This document shows positions 52,706-61,313 of a DNA stretch of 64,000 nt, piece after piece. The notes beneath the pieces were generated by a model. The model made no database searches. It had not been told where the DNA came from and was given only the letters and a program-made list of their open reading frames with translations. The DNA is from Prosthecobacter debontii (GTDB lineage: Bacteria; Verrucomicrobiota; Verrucomicrobiia; Verrucomicrobiales; Verrucomicrobiaceae), in NCBI RefSeq assembly GCF_900167535.1, contig NZ_FUYE01000015.1, positions 1 to 64,000 of the forward strand, given 5' to 3'. The first letter of the stretch is position 1. Every line of letters starts with the position of its first letter. Both the position numbers and the translations under genes were made by a program.

Positions 52706-53713
52706 ATGAGCATTCATTTTCGCATTCTAGGCGGTCCTGGCAGGGATAATGCCTTGCTGGTTCAGGTGGATAGCGGTCAGGCTGTGGAACGGTTGCTCTT
52801 TGATTGTGGGGAGGGCTGCGTTAGCGAGTTATCCTTTGGTGAGATCCAGGACATTGATCATGTCTTTTTCTCCCACTTCCACATGGATCACATCGCGGGC
52901 TTCGACTCGTTTTTTCGATGTGTTTTCAATCGTGAAACGAAGCCGAATTACATCTGGGGACCGCCAGGCACGAGGAAAGTCATGCATCATCGTTTTCGCG
53001 GGTTCCTGTGGAATCTGCACGAGCAAATGGCAGGTTCTTGGCGCGTCTCCGATCTCTATCCAGAGGAAGGCCGAATCTCTACAGGGAGATACGAATTGAG
53101 GGAATCCTTTGCCTCGGCTCATGAAGTGAGTGAAGCGAGGTTGCCGCAGGGAGTTGGCTACACCGTTGAAGCCTTCACCATGAATCATCGCACTCCGAGT
53201 ATGGCGTATCTAGTGCGTGAGAAAGCTCGTTGGAACATTGATGCTTCACGCCTCGGATCGCTCGGGTTACGGCCGGGCCCCTGGCTCAAGCAATTGAAGG
53301 ACTCAGTCGATGACGAAAGCACGCTCGACATTGAGGGCGTGACGTATTCAGTGGCCGACCTTCGAAAAAGCCTGCTCACTGAAACCCCCGGTGACTCGAT
53401 TGCTTATCTCACGGATTTCCTCATGGATGAGACTGCCATGAAGCACCTCGAACCCGCCCTGCTTGGCTGCCGTGTGATCGTCTGTGAATCTCAGTATCGC
53501 CATTGTGATGAAGAGTTGGCCCAGAAGAACTATCACATGACCAGTGTGCAGGCTGCTACGCTCGCTCAACGTGCTGGAGCGGAAATGCTGGTGTTGTTTC
53601 ATTTGTCCGATCGTTATCGCCCAGATGAGTGGCTGGAGATGATCCAGGAAGCACGCGAGGTTTTTTCCAACACTCGGGTTGCTTCCGAGTGGGGGTTGAT
53701 CCCCAATATCTGA
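52706..53713 (+). CDS. metallo-beta-lactamase-fold hydrolase, RNase Z-like
   Basis: The 335-residue protein begins SIHFRILGGPGRDNALLVQV and has the metal motif HFHMDH at 57-62, a second His in FTMNHRTPS, and the C-terminal LVLFHLSDRY of ELAC/RNase Z relatives. It would bind two zinc ions and cleave phosphodiesters. It is longer than tRNase Z by an insert after the HxHxDH, so a non-tRNA substrate is possible. The ATG at 52706 is preferred over a reading starting at 52562, which adds 48 residues without similarity and overlaps the divergent VWA gene leader. It is 145 bp from that gene's start. Confidence 0.8.
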   Translation: MSIHFRILGGPGRDNALLVQVDSGQAVERLLFDCGEGCVSELSFGEIQDIDHVFFSHFHMDHIAGFDSFFRCVFNRETKPNYIWGPPGTRKVMHHRFRGFLWNLHEQMAGSWRVSDLYPEEGRISTGRYELRESFASAHEVSEARLPQGVGYTVEAFTMNHRTPSMAYLVREKARWNIDASRLGSLGLRPGPWLKQLKDSVDDESTLDIEGVTYSVADLRKSLLTETPGDSIAYLTDFLMDETAMKHLEPALLGCRVIVCESQYRHCDEELAQKNYHMTSVQAATLAQRAGAEMLVLFHLSDRYRPDEWLEMIQEAREVFSNTRVASEWGLIPNI

Positions 53714-53756
53714 GCGTGCTGTGAGCGGTCTAACGAATAATAAACTTCCAAAATCC

Positions 53757-54146
53757 ATGGAAAAAGTAACAGGAATCGGCGGCTTCTTCTTTTTGAGTTC
53801 CAGCGCAAGTGCGCTGGATGACTGGTATGAGCAGCATTTAGGCGTGCGGAAGGTGGGGAAGGAGTATGCCGATGGCTCATGGTGGCAGGATGCAGGGCCA
53901 ACTGTGTTTGCCGCTGAATCCGACGATGCTCAGGTGGGTGGGGTAGGGCGCTCTTGGCGGATCAATTTCCGGGTGCGGGATCTGGATGCGATGGTGGCTC
54001 AGCTCCAAGCTGCAGGCATTACCGTGGAAGTCGAATCCACCGAGTATCCCAATGGTCGTTTTGCTCATCTGCATGATCCCGAAGGTAACGGTATCGAACT
54101 CTGGCAACCTGCGGGTGCCGATTTAGTGAGGCCGTCGGATGGCTGA
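53757..54146 (+). CDS. VOC-family (glyoxalase/dioxygenase-fold) protein
   Basis: The 130-residue product (ATG at 53757) has the two beta-alpha-beta-beta-beta modules of the vicinal oxygen chelate fold: 'IGGFFFLSSSASALDDWYEQHLG' and 'INFRVRDLDAMVAQLQAAGI', ending FAHLHDPEGNGIELWQP, with the C-terminal metal-ligand Glu. Members bind a divalent metal and act on small molecules or xenobiotics; the ligand here is unknown. A GTG start at 53721 is less likely. It lies 43 bp after the RNase Z-like gene. Confidence 0.88.
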   Translation: MEKVTGIGGFFFLSSSASALDDWYEQHLGVRKVGKEYADGSWWQDAGPTVFAAESDDAQVGGVGRSWRINFRVRDLDAMVAQLQAAGITVEVESTEYPNGRFAHLHDPEGNGIELWQPAGADLVRPSDG

Positions 54147-54260
54147 TATTTCAGCGGCATGGAGGGAGGTATCCGATCAGAACGCCTCACGTTTTTGTGC
54201 CTGCCGGGAGCAATGCCTGCTTGAGTTCACCTCCTCATTTGAGCGATAGTCTGTCCTCGT

Positions 54261-54881
54261 ATGAAAAAGCTGACGACTGCGCTTCTGCTGCTGTTGAGTT
54301 CGATGGTTAGCCTTCAGGCGAAACCACAAATTGAAAGGCTGAAGACTTATTATGAGGTTCAAGGGGATGCTCTGTTCGTGCCTCTCTATTGGCTACCTGA
54401 GACACGCGAGACGGTGCGTCAGCACATACCCGATCACGAGCAGTGGGTCGGTTTTGAGAAGGATCGGTGGCAGAAAATCGAGGACGAGGTGAAACAACAG
54501 ACGCTTCAAGAACTCGGGCAGACGCTCGATGCGATGTCCCCAAGTCAATTGCAAGCCACGTGGCGGAGAATCGGGGAATGGCAGCGAATCAGCACCCAGT
54601 TGAATTTATTGATCGTTGCCATGCACAGCCAAGAGGCTTTCCTGACCATGGGGTATCACGACGCTCTTCTCCGCCCGGCTTATGACTGGGTGAAAAAGCG
54701 TCGGCCAGCGGCTTTCGATCTGGAGGTCGTCGGCGCGGGAGATACTTTAGCAACAGGTGAAGTCGCCGCATTCATGGCCGTTCTCACGGAGCACCTGCTG
54801 GATTGCTTGGAGAAGGATCGGCTGCTCTGCTATTCACGTCTTTTTGCGACCATCGCTGAGACGAAAGCGGAATCAAAATGA
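54261..54881 (+). CDS. secreted helical protein of unknown function
   Basis: The 206-residue protein has a signal peptide (MKKLTTALLLLLSSMVSLQA) and a mostly helical mature part with several Trp/Gln-rich segments (HEQWVGFEKDRWQKIEDEVK, SQLQATWRRIGEWQRISTQL). No catalytic motif or family was recognised. It is a monocistronic unit as far as seen. The 273-bp stretch after it, up to the tRNA-Val gene, contains no credible gene; the only structure noted is a 6-bp stem at 55110-55127. Confidence 0.65.
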   Translation: MKKLTTALLLLLSSMVSLQAKPQIERLKTYYEVQGDALFVPLYWLPETRETVRQHIPDHEQWVGFEKDRWQKIEDEVKQQTLQELGQTLDAMSPSQLQATWRRIGEWQRISTQLNLLIVAMHSQEAFLTMGYHDALLRPAYDWVKKRRPAAFDLEVVGAGDTLATGEVAAFMAVLTEHLLDCLEKDRLLCYSRLFATIAETKAESK

Positions 54882-55154
54882 AAGCGAATCGATCTTGCGT
54901 TTCTTTTGGTTAGTCACTCTTGGTGTGGCTGAAATGAATCATGCCGATTCCAAAGAACAACTCGTGAGCTGCTTGCGCACTTTTTGTGTCGCAGTGCATT
55001 AGATTGTGGGCGGGGCTAAGACCTGGGTTCTCAAGGTTTGAGTATCGAAAACGCAGGATTTTGCCTCCAAATGGGAAAACGTAAGCTCGGGGAGGTGGTT
55101 TCGAACTTTGTCTGGTTGAGGCCAGACTTTGAACTCTTTGTCGTGAAAGAGAGA

Positions 55155-55229
55155 TGGTGCGCGGTGCAGGGTTCGAACCTGCGACCCCTGCCGTGTGAAG
55201 GCAGTGCTCTACCGCTGAGCTAACCGCGC
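55155..55229 (-). tRNA. tRNA-Val (anticodon CAC)
   Basis: A 75-base cloverleaf on the reverse strand with encoded CCA. Acceptor GCGCGGT pairs perfectly with ACCGCGC, D-arm GCTC...GAGC, anticodon stem CTGCC/GGCAG with loop TTCACAC (anticodon CAC), T-arm GCAGG-TTCGAAC-CCTGC. The CAC anticodon reads the GUG codon. Confidence 0.97.
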
Positions 55230-55338
55230 GGTGTGTGGGACGGGCAGTTAAGCGCGGGATGAAAACTTTGCCAGTTCTTTTTTACAAGATTTAAAGGTTT
55301 CCAAAGTGCGGCCTTCCGAATGCGTTTATGATGCACCT

Positions 55339-56913
55339 ATGTTCTCGCTGACCAACCACCTGCGGATTGTTTTTCTCGTCGTGGCTTTGCCTTATACGGG
55401 CTGGGCGCAAGCGCCTGCCCCAGAGGCTGAGAAGATGCCTGCGGCGGAACCTGCAAAAAAGGAAGAAGCCTCCAAGAAGGACGGGAAGCCGGAGAAGGAG
55501 GAGCCTAAAGAAGAACGGAAGGTGGTGACGGAGCATAGCATCATGCTCAATGGCGTGAAGGTGGACTACACCGCGACAGCCGGCATGCTAAGCCTGAAGA
55601 ATGCTGAGGATAAAACCACGGCAGATATCTTCTACATCGCCTACACCCGCAAAGGCGTGGAGGACGTGGCGAAGCGACCGCTGACGTTTTCCTTCAATGG
55701 CGGGCCGGGTTCCTCCTCCGTGTGGATGCATATGGGGCTGCTCGGCCCCAAACGCGTGAAACTGAGGGACGATGGTTTCGCCGTGCCACCACCCTACACC
55801 TTGGTGGAAAATGAGTCGTCATTACTGGATGAAACGGACTTGGTTTTCATTGACCCGGTAGGCACGGGCTACAGTCGTGCGAGCAAGCCTGATGAGGCGA
55901 AGAACTTCTTTGGCGTGACTGAAGATGCTCGCAGTGTTGGCGAGTTCATCCGGCTCTACATCACGAAACACTCGCGTTGGCCTTCACCGAAGTTTTTGAT
56001 CGGAGAGAGCTACGGCACGACACGCGCGGCTGCTTTGAGCGGAGAACTGCTGCGCGCGCATCGGATGAATCTGAATGGCATCATGCTGGTGTCCACGGTG
56101 CTGAACTTTCAAACCATCTGGGGAGATGAAGGAAACGATTTGCCTTATGTCCTGTATCTTCCGAGCTATACGGCGACAGCGTGGTATCACCAAAAGCTGC
56201 CCAAGGATCTTCAGGCCAAGCCCCTTCAAGAGGTCCTCAAGGAGGCGGAAGCCTTTGCGAGTGGTGACTACAATCAAGCACTGCTAATGGGCAGCGGTCT
56301 GCCTCAGGCCACTCGTGCCAAGGTAGTGACGCAGATGGCGCGGTTGACGGGACTGAGTGAGGCTTTTGTGGCGGCGTCAGATCTGCGTGTTTCCCTCAGC
56401 CGATTCAATGCCGAGTTGCTGAGAGATCAGCGTCTGGTCGTGGGTCGTTTTGACAGCCGCTACACGAGCTTCATGCGTGATCCGCTGAGTAACGATGCAG
56501 AGCGCGATCCCAGCGCGGATGCGGTTTTCAGTGCCTTCGCCTCGACCTTCAACCATTACGTGAGGAATGACCTCGAGTTCGAAGAGGATCGCGCCTACAA
56601 CATTCTAGCCAGCGTGGGGAAATGGAATTGGAACGCCGAGAATCAGTTTGCCAATGTCTCGGGTATTCTGGCGGAGAGCATGACGGCGAACCCATTCTTA
56701 AAAGTGCATGTCTCCAATGGCTACTTTGACATGGCGACGCCTTATTATGCTTCTCGTTATACCTTTTCGCATTTGGGAGTGCATCCTGAGTTGCTGAAAA
56801 ACGTGACCGAGGATGACTACACGGCAGGTCACATGATGTATCTGAATCTGCCTGATCTGAAAAAGCAGAAGGAAGACTTGGCGAAGTTCATCCGCTCCGC
56901 ATCAGGACAGTAA
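55339..56913 (+). CDS. secreted S10-type serine carboxypeptidase
   Basis: The 524-residue protein (ATG at 55339) has a signal peptide (IVFLVVALPYTGWAQA), a Lys/Glu/Pro-rich linker (about 25-62), and an S10 peptidase domain. Seen: NGGPGSSS at 120-127, the nucleophile Ser224 in IGESYGTTRAA, Asp464 in NGYFDMATP and His498 in AGHMMYL. This is the classic carboxypeptidase Y triad in the right order and spacing. It probably trims peptides in the periplasm or outside. The next gene is convergent, 82 bp away. Confidence 0.93.
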   Translation: MFSLTNHLRIVFLVVALPYTGWAQAPAPEAEKMPAAEPAKKEEASKKDGKPEKEEPKEERKVVTEHSIMLNGVKVDYTATAGMLSLKNAEDKTTADIFYIAYTRKGVEDVAKRPLTFSFNGGPGSSSVWMHMGLLGPKRVKLRDDGFAVPPPYTLVENESSLLDETDLVFIDPVGTGYSRASKPDEAKNFFGVTEDARSVGEFIRLYITKHSRWPSPKFLIGESYGTTRAAALSGELLRAHRMNLNGIMLVSTVLNFQTIWGDEGNDLPYVLYLPSYTATAWYHQKLPKDLQAKPLQEVLKEAEAFASGDYNQALLMGSGLPQATRAKVVTQMARLTGLSEAFVAASDLRVSLSRFNAELLRDQRLVVGRFDSRYTSFMRDPLSNDAERDPSADAVFSAFASTFNHYVRNDLEFEEDRAYNILASVGKWNWNAENQFANVSGILAESMTANPFLKVHVSNGYFDMATPYYASRYTFSHLGVHPELLKNVTEDDYTAGHMMYLNLPDLKKQKEDLAKFIRSASGQ

Positions 56914-56995
56914 AGGGCTATGAAACTCAGAGACGCTCATCTGGAGGTGGAAAACCTCTCGATGGGCAAGGATGAAGAGGAGCAAGCTTGGAAGC

Positions 56996-57538
56996 TCAAC
57001 TCTCAGGATAAACAGCCACGGCCATAACCCCTTCGCTGGGGAGCCAGCCGACCACTTCCACGCGGCGGCGAGTCTTAGCCGTTTTATCACCGAGGCCCTG
57101 GCTCACGGTATCGAGCAGTTGTTTCTGGGTGTCCGCATTGACATCACTGCCGAAGAAGTTGGCGAGGTTCGTCAGAATAGGGGCAGGGGCGTCCATGCCC
57201 ACAATCGTGACCGGAGTGCGGTTGCGGCCACTGGCGATGATCTGCTCACGCATCATCTCAGGCGACATGCCACCGGGCATGAGGATGAGTTTGCGGAGGC
57301 GAGCTACCGTTGGAGCATTGATCTGGGGCTGAGCCGTTGCAGCGGCCAGGCCTGGGCCTGCGGTCGGTGGTTTGATCGACTTGCTCGGTTTTAGGAACCG
57401 AATTTCTGGCTGCGCTGGGGCAGCGTTCAGACCTGAAAAATCTGCCCCACCTTCAGGGAGGGGCAGCAGGCTATCTTGCGCGTAAATGCTGGCGCAGATG
57501 AGGCTGAAAATGCAGGAAAAACGAACCGAAAAAATCAC
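56996..57538 (-). CDS. secreted low-complexity protein of unknown function
   Basis: The 180-residue protein has a signal peptide (FSCIFSLICASIYAQ), a Pro/Ala-rich linker, and a C-terminal domain with helices (PEMMREQIIASGRNRTPVTI) and a closing strand-rich part (RRRVEVVGWLPSEGVMAVAV). No family recognised. It lies 61 bp after the SDR gene on the same strand. Confidence 0.6.
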   Translation of the reverse strand: MIFSVRFSCIFSLICASIYAQDSLLPLPEGGADFSGLNAAPAQPEIRFLKPSKSIKPPTAGPGLAAATAQPQINAPTVARLRKLILMPGGMSPEMMREQIIASGRNRTPVTIVGMDAPAPILTNLANFFGSDVNADTQKQLLDTVSQGLGDKTAKTRRRVEVVGWLPSEGVMAVAVYPES

Positions 57539-57599
57539 GAGGGCGCGGTTTTATCAGGCCGACCTTTTTTTCACAACAACAATCTTGCCACCAACGCAG

Positions 57600-58379
57600 T
57601 TAAATCGTCATGGAGCTGTAACCGCCATCCACGACCATCTCGTGACCGGTGATGAAGCTGCCTGCGCCGTTGGCAGCCAGAAGGAGGGCTGCGCCCACCA
57701 ACTCATTGGCGGTGCCGAAGCGATTCATCGGGGTATGGCCCATGATCTTGGCCACACGATCCGGCGTCAGAACCTTCTTATTTTGCTCAGCAGGGAAGAA
57801 GCCAGGGACCAGTGTATTGACACGGATACCCAGCGGTGCCCACTCACGAGCCAGGTTCTTGCTGAGATTGTGCACGGCACCTTTCGACATGCTGTAGGTG
57901 AAGACACGGCTCAGGGGCAGGAGGCCAGACATGGAGCCGAGGTTGATGATCGAGGCGGAAACTTTCTGTTCGACGAAGTATTTGCCAAAGACTTGGCAGG
58001 CCAGGAACACCCCCTTGGTGTTGATGTTCATGATCCGGTCAAATTCTTCCTCGGAGATGTCCAGGAAGGGAGTGGCGGAATTCACACCAGCACCGTTGAC
58101 CAAAATTTGGCAGCCGCCGGAACGCTCAAGCACCTGATCCAGAAGCAGTTGAAGGTCGGATTTGCGGGAGGCATCAGCGCTGACGAAGTAACCTTGACCA
58201 CCTGCGGCGTGGATGGCTTCGAGGCGCTTTTCAGCCTTCGAGGCATCGCGACCGACCAAGACGACTTCAGCCCCTGCGGAAGCATAGCCTTCCGCAATCG
58301 CACCACACAATTCTCCAGTGCCTCCGATGACGACGGCTGTTTGATTTTGCAGGGAAAAAAGTTCGAAGATGGAGGACAT
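57600..58379 (-). CDS. SDR-family oxidoreductase
   Basis: The 259-residue short-chain dehydrogenase (ATG at 58379) has the cofactor motif [14 protein letters not shown] (GGTGELCG at 19-26), [11 protein letters not shown], the catalytic serine in [27 protein letters not shown] with Tyr-x3-Lys, and a C-terminal [11 protein letters not shown]. It resembles sugar-acid dehydrogenases such as D-mannonate/gluconate oxidoreductases. A longer reading upstream adds 34 residues of non-family sequence and is rejected. Substrate unknown. Confidence 0.9.
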   Translation of the reverse strand: MSSIFELFSLQNQTAVVIGGTGELCGAIAEGYASAGAEVVLVGRDASKAEKRLEAIHAAGGQGYFVSADASRKSDLQLLLDQVLERSGGCQILVNGAGVNSATPFLDISEEEFDRIMNINTKGVFLACQVFGKYFVEQKVSASIINLGSMSGLLPLSRVFTYSMSKGAVHNLSKNLAREWAPLGIRVNTLVPGFFPAEQNKKVLTPDRVAKIMGHTPMNRFGTANELVGAALLLAANGAGSFITGHEMVVDGGYSSMTI

Positions 58380-58545
58380 AACTTGGGAAGCTGTGAAAGA
58401 GACTTTTGAGATAGAGCACGGGATGGGCGGATGTCGAACGAAGAGAACGTCAAAAGGATGTTTCTCAAATTTATAGGACAAAGAGAAGTGCCTTGTCCGT
58501 AAATCGGCAGATGGAGCACGGAAACTCTTTCAGAATACCTAAATA

Positions 58546-58560
58546 TGGCACGCCGTCTGC
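58546..58560 (+). promoter_or_regulatory. sigma-54 (-24/-12) promoter candidate before the roadblock/amtB unit
   Basis: TGGCACGCCGTCTGC matches the sigma-54 consensus TGGCACG-N4-TTGC at 10 of 11 specified bases, with the GG and GC doublets in the correct 12-base register. The predicted start of transcription is around 58572. It lies in the region divergent from the SDR gene and directly before the unknown/roadblock-like/amtB genes. Activator-binding sites upstream were not identified. Confidence 0.6.
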
Positions 58561-58573
58561 TGACTAGCCGAGC

Positions 58574-58936
58574 GTGGAACCAACCAGAATCATTCCCATC
58601 TCAGCCAGCCGACCCGTGCAGGGGCAGCAACCCACCAATGTGATCCGCATGGAACCCGATCCCGGACTGATCAAAATCGAGACTGTGCAGGGGCGTGAGG
58701 TCGTCTCAGGAGGGGATGCGGAGTCAACCCAACGCTTCTCCAGTGAGGTCAAGTATGTGACCTATTACAGCCAGCGCTTGGCTGACATTCTGGGGATGCA
58801 TCAGTTGCAACTCGGCATTGTCGAGGACCGAGAAGGGCAGACCGCTTTTCAGGCCTCTGCTGCAGGCTGGCATGGGGCGGTGAGTAGCAATCGGCGCTCT
58901 TTGAAGCAGGTGAAAGATTCATTGGCTCGCAGTTAA
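58574..58936 (+). CDS. unknown protein preceding the roadblock-like gene
   Basis: Read from the GTG at 58574 the product is 120 residues; an ATG at 58649 (MEPDPGLIKIETVQG) would give 95 and fits better with a transcript starting near 58572. The C-terminal half (VKYVTYYSQRLADILGMHQL, then QTAFQASAAGWHGAVS and a closing helix) has a helix-strand-strand-helix order like the second half of a roadblock/LC7 domain, which is only a suggestion. No family recognised. It ends 6 bp before the roadblock-like gene and is probably a partner protein. Confidence 0.6.
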   Translation: MEPTRIIPISASRPVQGQQPTNVIRMEPDPGLIKIETVQGREVVSGGDAESTQRFSSEVKYVTYYSQRLADILGMHQLQLGIVEDREGQTAFQASAAGWHGAVSSNRRSLKQVKDSLARS

Positions 58937-58942
58937 CATCTC

Positions 58943-59638
58943 ATGACTCTGAATTCTCTCATTGCGGCCGTCGCGGCCCTTCAGCGTCTGGATGGCGTGG
59001 CCGGGGTCATGCTTTTTAAAGGGCGAAATACCGTTCACCGGCAGATGCCCTTTTCAGAAGGCCGTGCGCTTGATCTTACCGACACACTGGGGCAAATGCT
59101 GGATGGCTATCGCCAAGTGCGACGCAAGATCCGGCAGATCTATCTGGAGTTTGATGCTGGCGTCCTGCTGGTCATGGTTTTGGATGAAACCGTATTGGTT
59201 TTCCTCCTGACCGGGCGTGCGGATGCAGACCTGGCGGCTAGCGCCGCGACGGTGCTGCTGAATGATCATGCTTCACTCCTGGCGGGGCTTTCGATAGAGC
59301 CAGGGGCCTCTACGCCGCGCAATGAAGATGGCATCGAAGAACTGGTCGTCACGAGCCCACGGCGACTCCAGGAGATGACGGATAAAGCAGAAGTGGTCGT
59401 CAATAACTGGGGGCAGGTGCGCAAGGTCATCGAAGGCATTCTGGGGAAAGTCATGGGGCGTGCTCAGGTGGCCAATTTGATTGACCGGACCCTCCAAGAC
59501 GGCGGAATCGCCGACCCTTACCGCCTGAACCCTCTCCAGGTCCGCAAATTGGCTGTGAGTGTGATTGAGCACATCCCCAATGTTTCAAAGCGCCGTCAGC
59601 TGCTGACGGAGCTGGACTCCCATCTTGACGATCTTTAA
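58943..59638 (+). CDS. roadblock/LC7-like domain protein
   Basis: The 231-residue cytoplasmic protein opens with LIAAVAALQRLDGVAGVMLF, a helix-loop-strand start resembling roadblock/LC7 domains, followed by the helix LGQMLDGYRQVRRKIRQIYL, strands GVLLVMVLDETVLVFLLTG, and a closing helix to about 115. A C-terminal helical extension of about 100 residues (EMTDKAEVVVNNWGQVRKVI, then KRRQLLTELDSHLDDL) is not part of that fold. In other bacteria roadblock proteins regulate small GTPases (MglB) or act in signalling complexes; no GTPase is adjacent. The gene sits between the unknown protein and amtB with 6 and 18 bp gaps. The fold is inferred by eye, not by search. Confidence 0.6.
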   Translation: MTLNSLIAAVAALQRLDGVAGVMLFKGRNTVHRQMPFSEGRALDLTDTLGQMLDGYRQVRRKIRQIYLEFDAGVLLVMVLDETVLVFLLTGRADADLAASAATVLLNDHASLLAGLSIEPGASTPRNEDGIEELVVTSPRRLQEMTDKAEVVVNNWGQVRKVIEGILGKVMGRAQVANLIDRTLQDGGIADPYRLNPLQVRKLAVSVIEHIPNVSKRRQLLTELDSHLDDL

Positions 59639-59656
59639 TCCCGATTTTCCCCTTCA

Positions 59657-61120
59657 ATGATTCGACGCATTCTTCTCCCGGCAGTTCTCGCAGTATCTAC
59701 CTTGGTCAGTTTTACGAGCCCAATTCAGGGCCAGCAAGCACTCGAAACCAAACTCGATACGATCATCGAAAAGCTGGATGCCAGTCAGAGCACTCTCAAT
59801 CAAGTGGCGGCCAAGGTGGGAGCCGAGCCAGCAGCACCTGCGGCTGCTCCTGCGGATGATGAGGGGGTAGCGAAAGCTGAAATCGAGGCCCTGCAACTGA
59901 ACATCAACTATGTCTGGGTGGTGCTCAGTGCGGCTCTGGTTTTCATGATGCAGGCTGGCTTTGCCATGGTGGAGCTGGGTTTCTCACGGGCAAAAAACAG
60001 CATCAACATCATCATGAAGAACTTTTTGGACTTCAGCATTTCGACGGTGGTGTTCTTATTCCTTGGGTTTGGTCTGATGTTTGGCACCTCGGCTGGCGGG
60101 TGGATCGGCACGGATAGTTTTTGGCTTTCCGGTCACGGTGCGGATGACAAGCTCTGGAGCTTTTGGTTCTTTCAGGTGGTGTTTGCAGGGACGGCATGCA
60201 CGATCGTCTCGGGTGCCATGGCCGAGCGAACCAAATTCGTGGGTTATCTGGTTTATGCAGGTTTCCTCTCAGGTATCATTTATCCTCTCACAGGACATTG
60301 GGCGTGGGGGAGCTTCGCCGGTGGATTTGGCGCGGGCGGTGAGAAGGGTTGGCTTGAGGCCTTGGGGTTTGTGGACTTTGCAGGTTCTAGTGTCGTTCAT
60401 GCCTGCGGTGGTGCCTGTGCCCTAGCTGGCATCATTGTCGTTGGCGCACGTCACGGTCGCTTCGGTAAGGATGGTTCACCACGGTTGATTGCTGGGCATA
60501 ACATTCCTTTGGCAGCTCTGGGAGTCTTCATCCTCTGGTTCGGGTGGTTTGGCTTCAATGGCGGCTCCACTTTATTCGCTAATGCCAACATTGGCCGTAT
60601 CGTGGTGAACACTACGGTGGCTCCTGCTGCGGGCGCCTTGGCAGCGATGATTTCCATGTGGTTTGTGCAGGGGCGGCCTGATGTGGGCATCACTCTCAAT
60701 GGTGCCTTGGGCGGCTTGGTGGGGATCACCGCCTGTTGCGCCAATATCACTCCAGGTTCAGCCTTCATCGTGGGGATCATCGCAGGTTTGCTGACCACGG
60801 TGGCGACAATTGGTTTAGAGAGGCTCTGCATCGACGATGCTGTCGGCGCTGTACCGGTGCATTTGGTCAATGGCTGGTGGGGGACCCTGAGTGTGGCTCT
60901 CTTTGATGAAGCGGGTTTTGACGCGCACAAATTCGGTGTGCAGGCTCTCGGCACGTTGGCCATCAGCGGCACCGCATTCATCCTGTGCTTCATCATTTTT
61001 AAAGTGGTGGATATGCTCGTCGGACTGCGTGCTTCTGAAACAGAGCAGATTGATGGTCTGGACTTCTCTGAACATGCCGCCAATGCCTATCCCGACTTCC
61101 AAACCACGGAGCAAGCTTAG
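59657..61120 (+). CDS. amtB: ammonium transporter with periplasmic N-terminal extension
   Basis: The 487-residue protein has a signal peptide (about 1-25), a short coiled-coil-like linker (LETKLDTIIEKLDASQSTLNQV) and Ala/Pro spacer to about 72, then eleven helices of the Amt/Mep/Rh family. Family marks include AGFAMVELGFSR, the pore residues in DFAGSSVVHACGG and VPVHLVNGWWG (the twin-His pair), and GWFGFNGGSTL. It conducts ammonium across the inner membrane. It lies 18 bp after the roadblock-like gene, and no PII (glnK) gene follows, which is the usual partner. Likely controlled by the sigma-54-type promoter at 58546. Confidence 0.95.
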   Translation: MIRRILLPAVLAVSTLVSFTSPIQGQQALETKLDTIIEKLDASQSTLNQVAAKVGAEPAAPAAAPADDEGVAKAEIEALQLNINYVWVVLSAALVFMMQAGFAMVELGFSRAKNSINIIMKNFLDFSISTVVFLFLGFGLMFGTSAGGWIGTDSFWLSGHGADDKLWSFWFFQVVFAGTACTIVSGAMAERTKFVGYLVYAGFLSGIIYPLTGHWAWGSFAGGFGAGGEKGWLEALGFVDFAGSSVVHACGGACALAGIIVVGARHGRFGKDGSPRLIAGHNIPLAALGVFILWFGWFGFNGGSTLFANANIGRIVVNTTVAPAAGALAAMISMWFVQGRPDVGITLNGALGGLVGITACCANITPGSAFIVGIIAGLLTTVATIGLERLCIDDAVGAVPVHLVNGWWGTLSVALFDEAGFDAHKFGVQALGTLAISGTAFILCFIIFKVVDMLVGLRASETEQIDGLDFSEHAANAYPDFQTTEQA

Positions 61121-61271
61121 CGCAGGCCTCTGCCAACCGACGAATCAAGCGGACCGCTACCGCACTGAAGGCGTTTTGTTGCAGACGGATTAGCAACGAA
61201 ACTGACAAGATTCCTTACTTGAATGCCTTTTAGCCACTTGTTTGTGGGGAAAGTCACCTTGAGTCGTTGAT

Positions 61272-61287
61272 TTGGCACGATTCTTGG
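61272..61287 (+). promoter_or_regulatory. sigma-54 (-24/-12) promoter candidate before the zinc-finger gene
   Basis: TTGGCACGATTCTTGG follows the consensus TTGGCACG-N4-TTGC with one mismatch at the last base of the -12 element and the correct spacing. The predicted transcript start is near 61299, 15 bp before the ATG of the small zinc-finger gene. It is the second such box within 3 kb, both beside amtB. Confidence 0.6.
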
Positions 61288-61313
61288 TGCTCAGAGTTCA
61301 TACCCCCCCGACT

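Noticed and set aside
55110-55127. GTCTGG-TTGAGG-CCAGAC hairpin near the tRNA-Val gene
   Set aside because: A 6-bp stem without a proper T-run in either useful direction is too weak to call a terminator.
57576-57590. Sigma-54-like box TGGCAAGATTGTTGT on the minus strand before the 56996-57538 gene
   Set aside because: The -12 doublet is GT instead of GC and the -24 element is imperfect; it is too weak to claim without comparative data.
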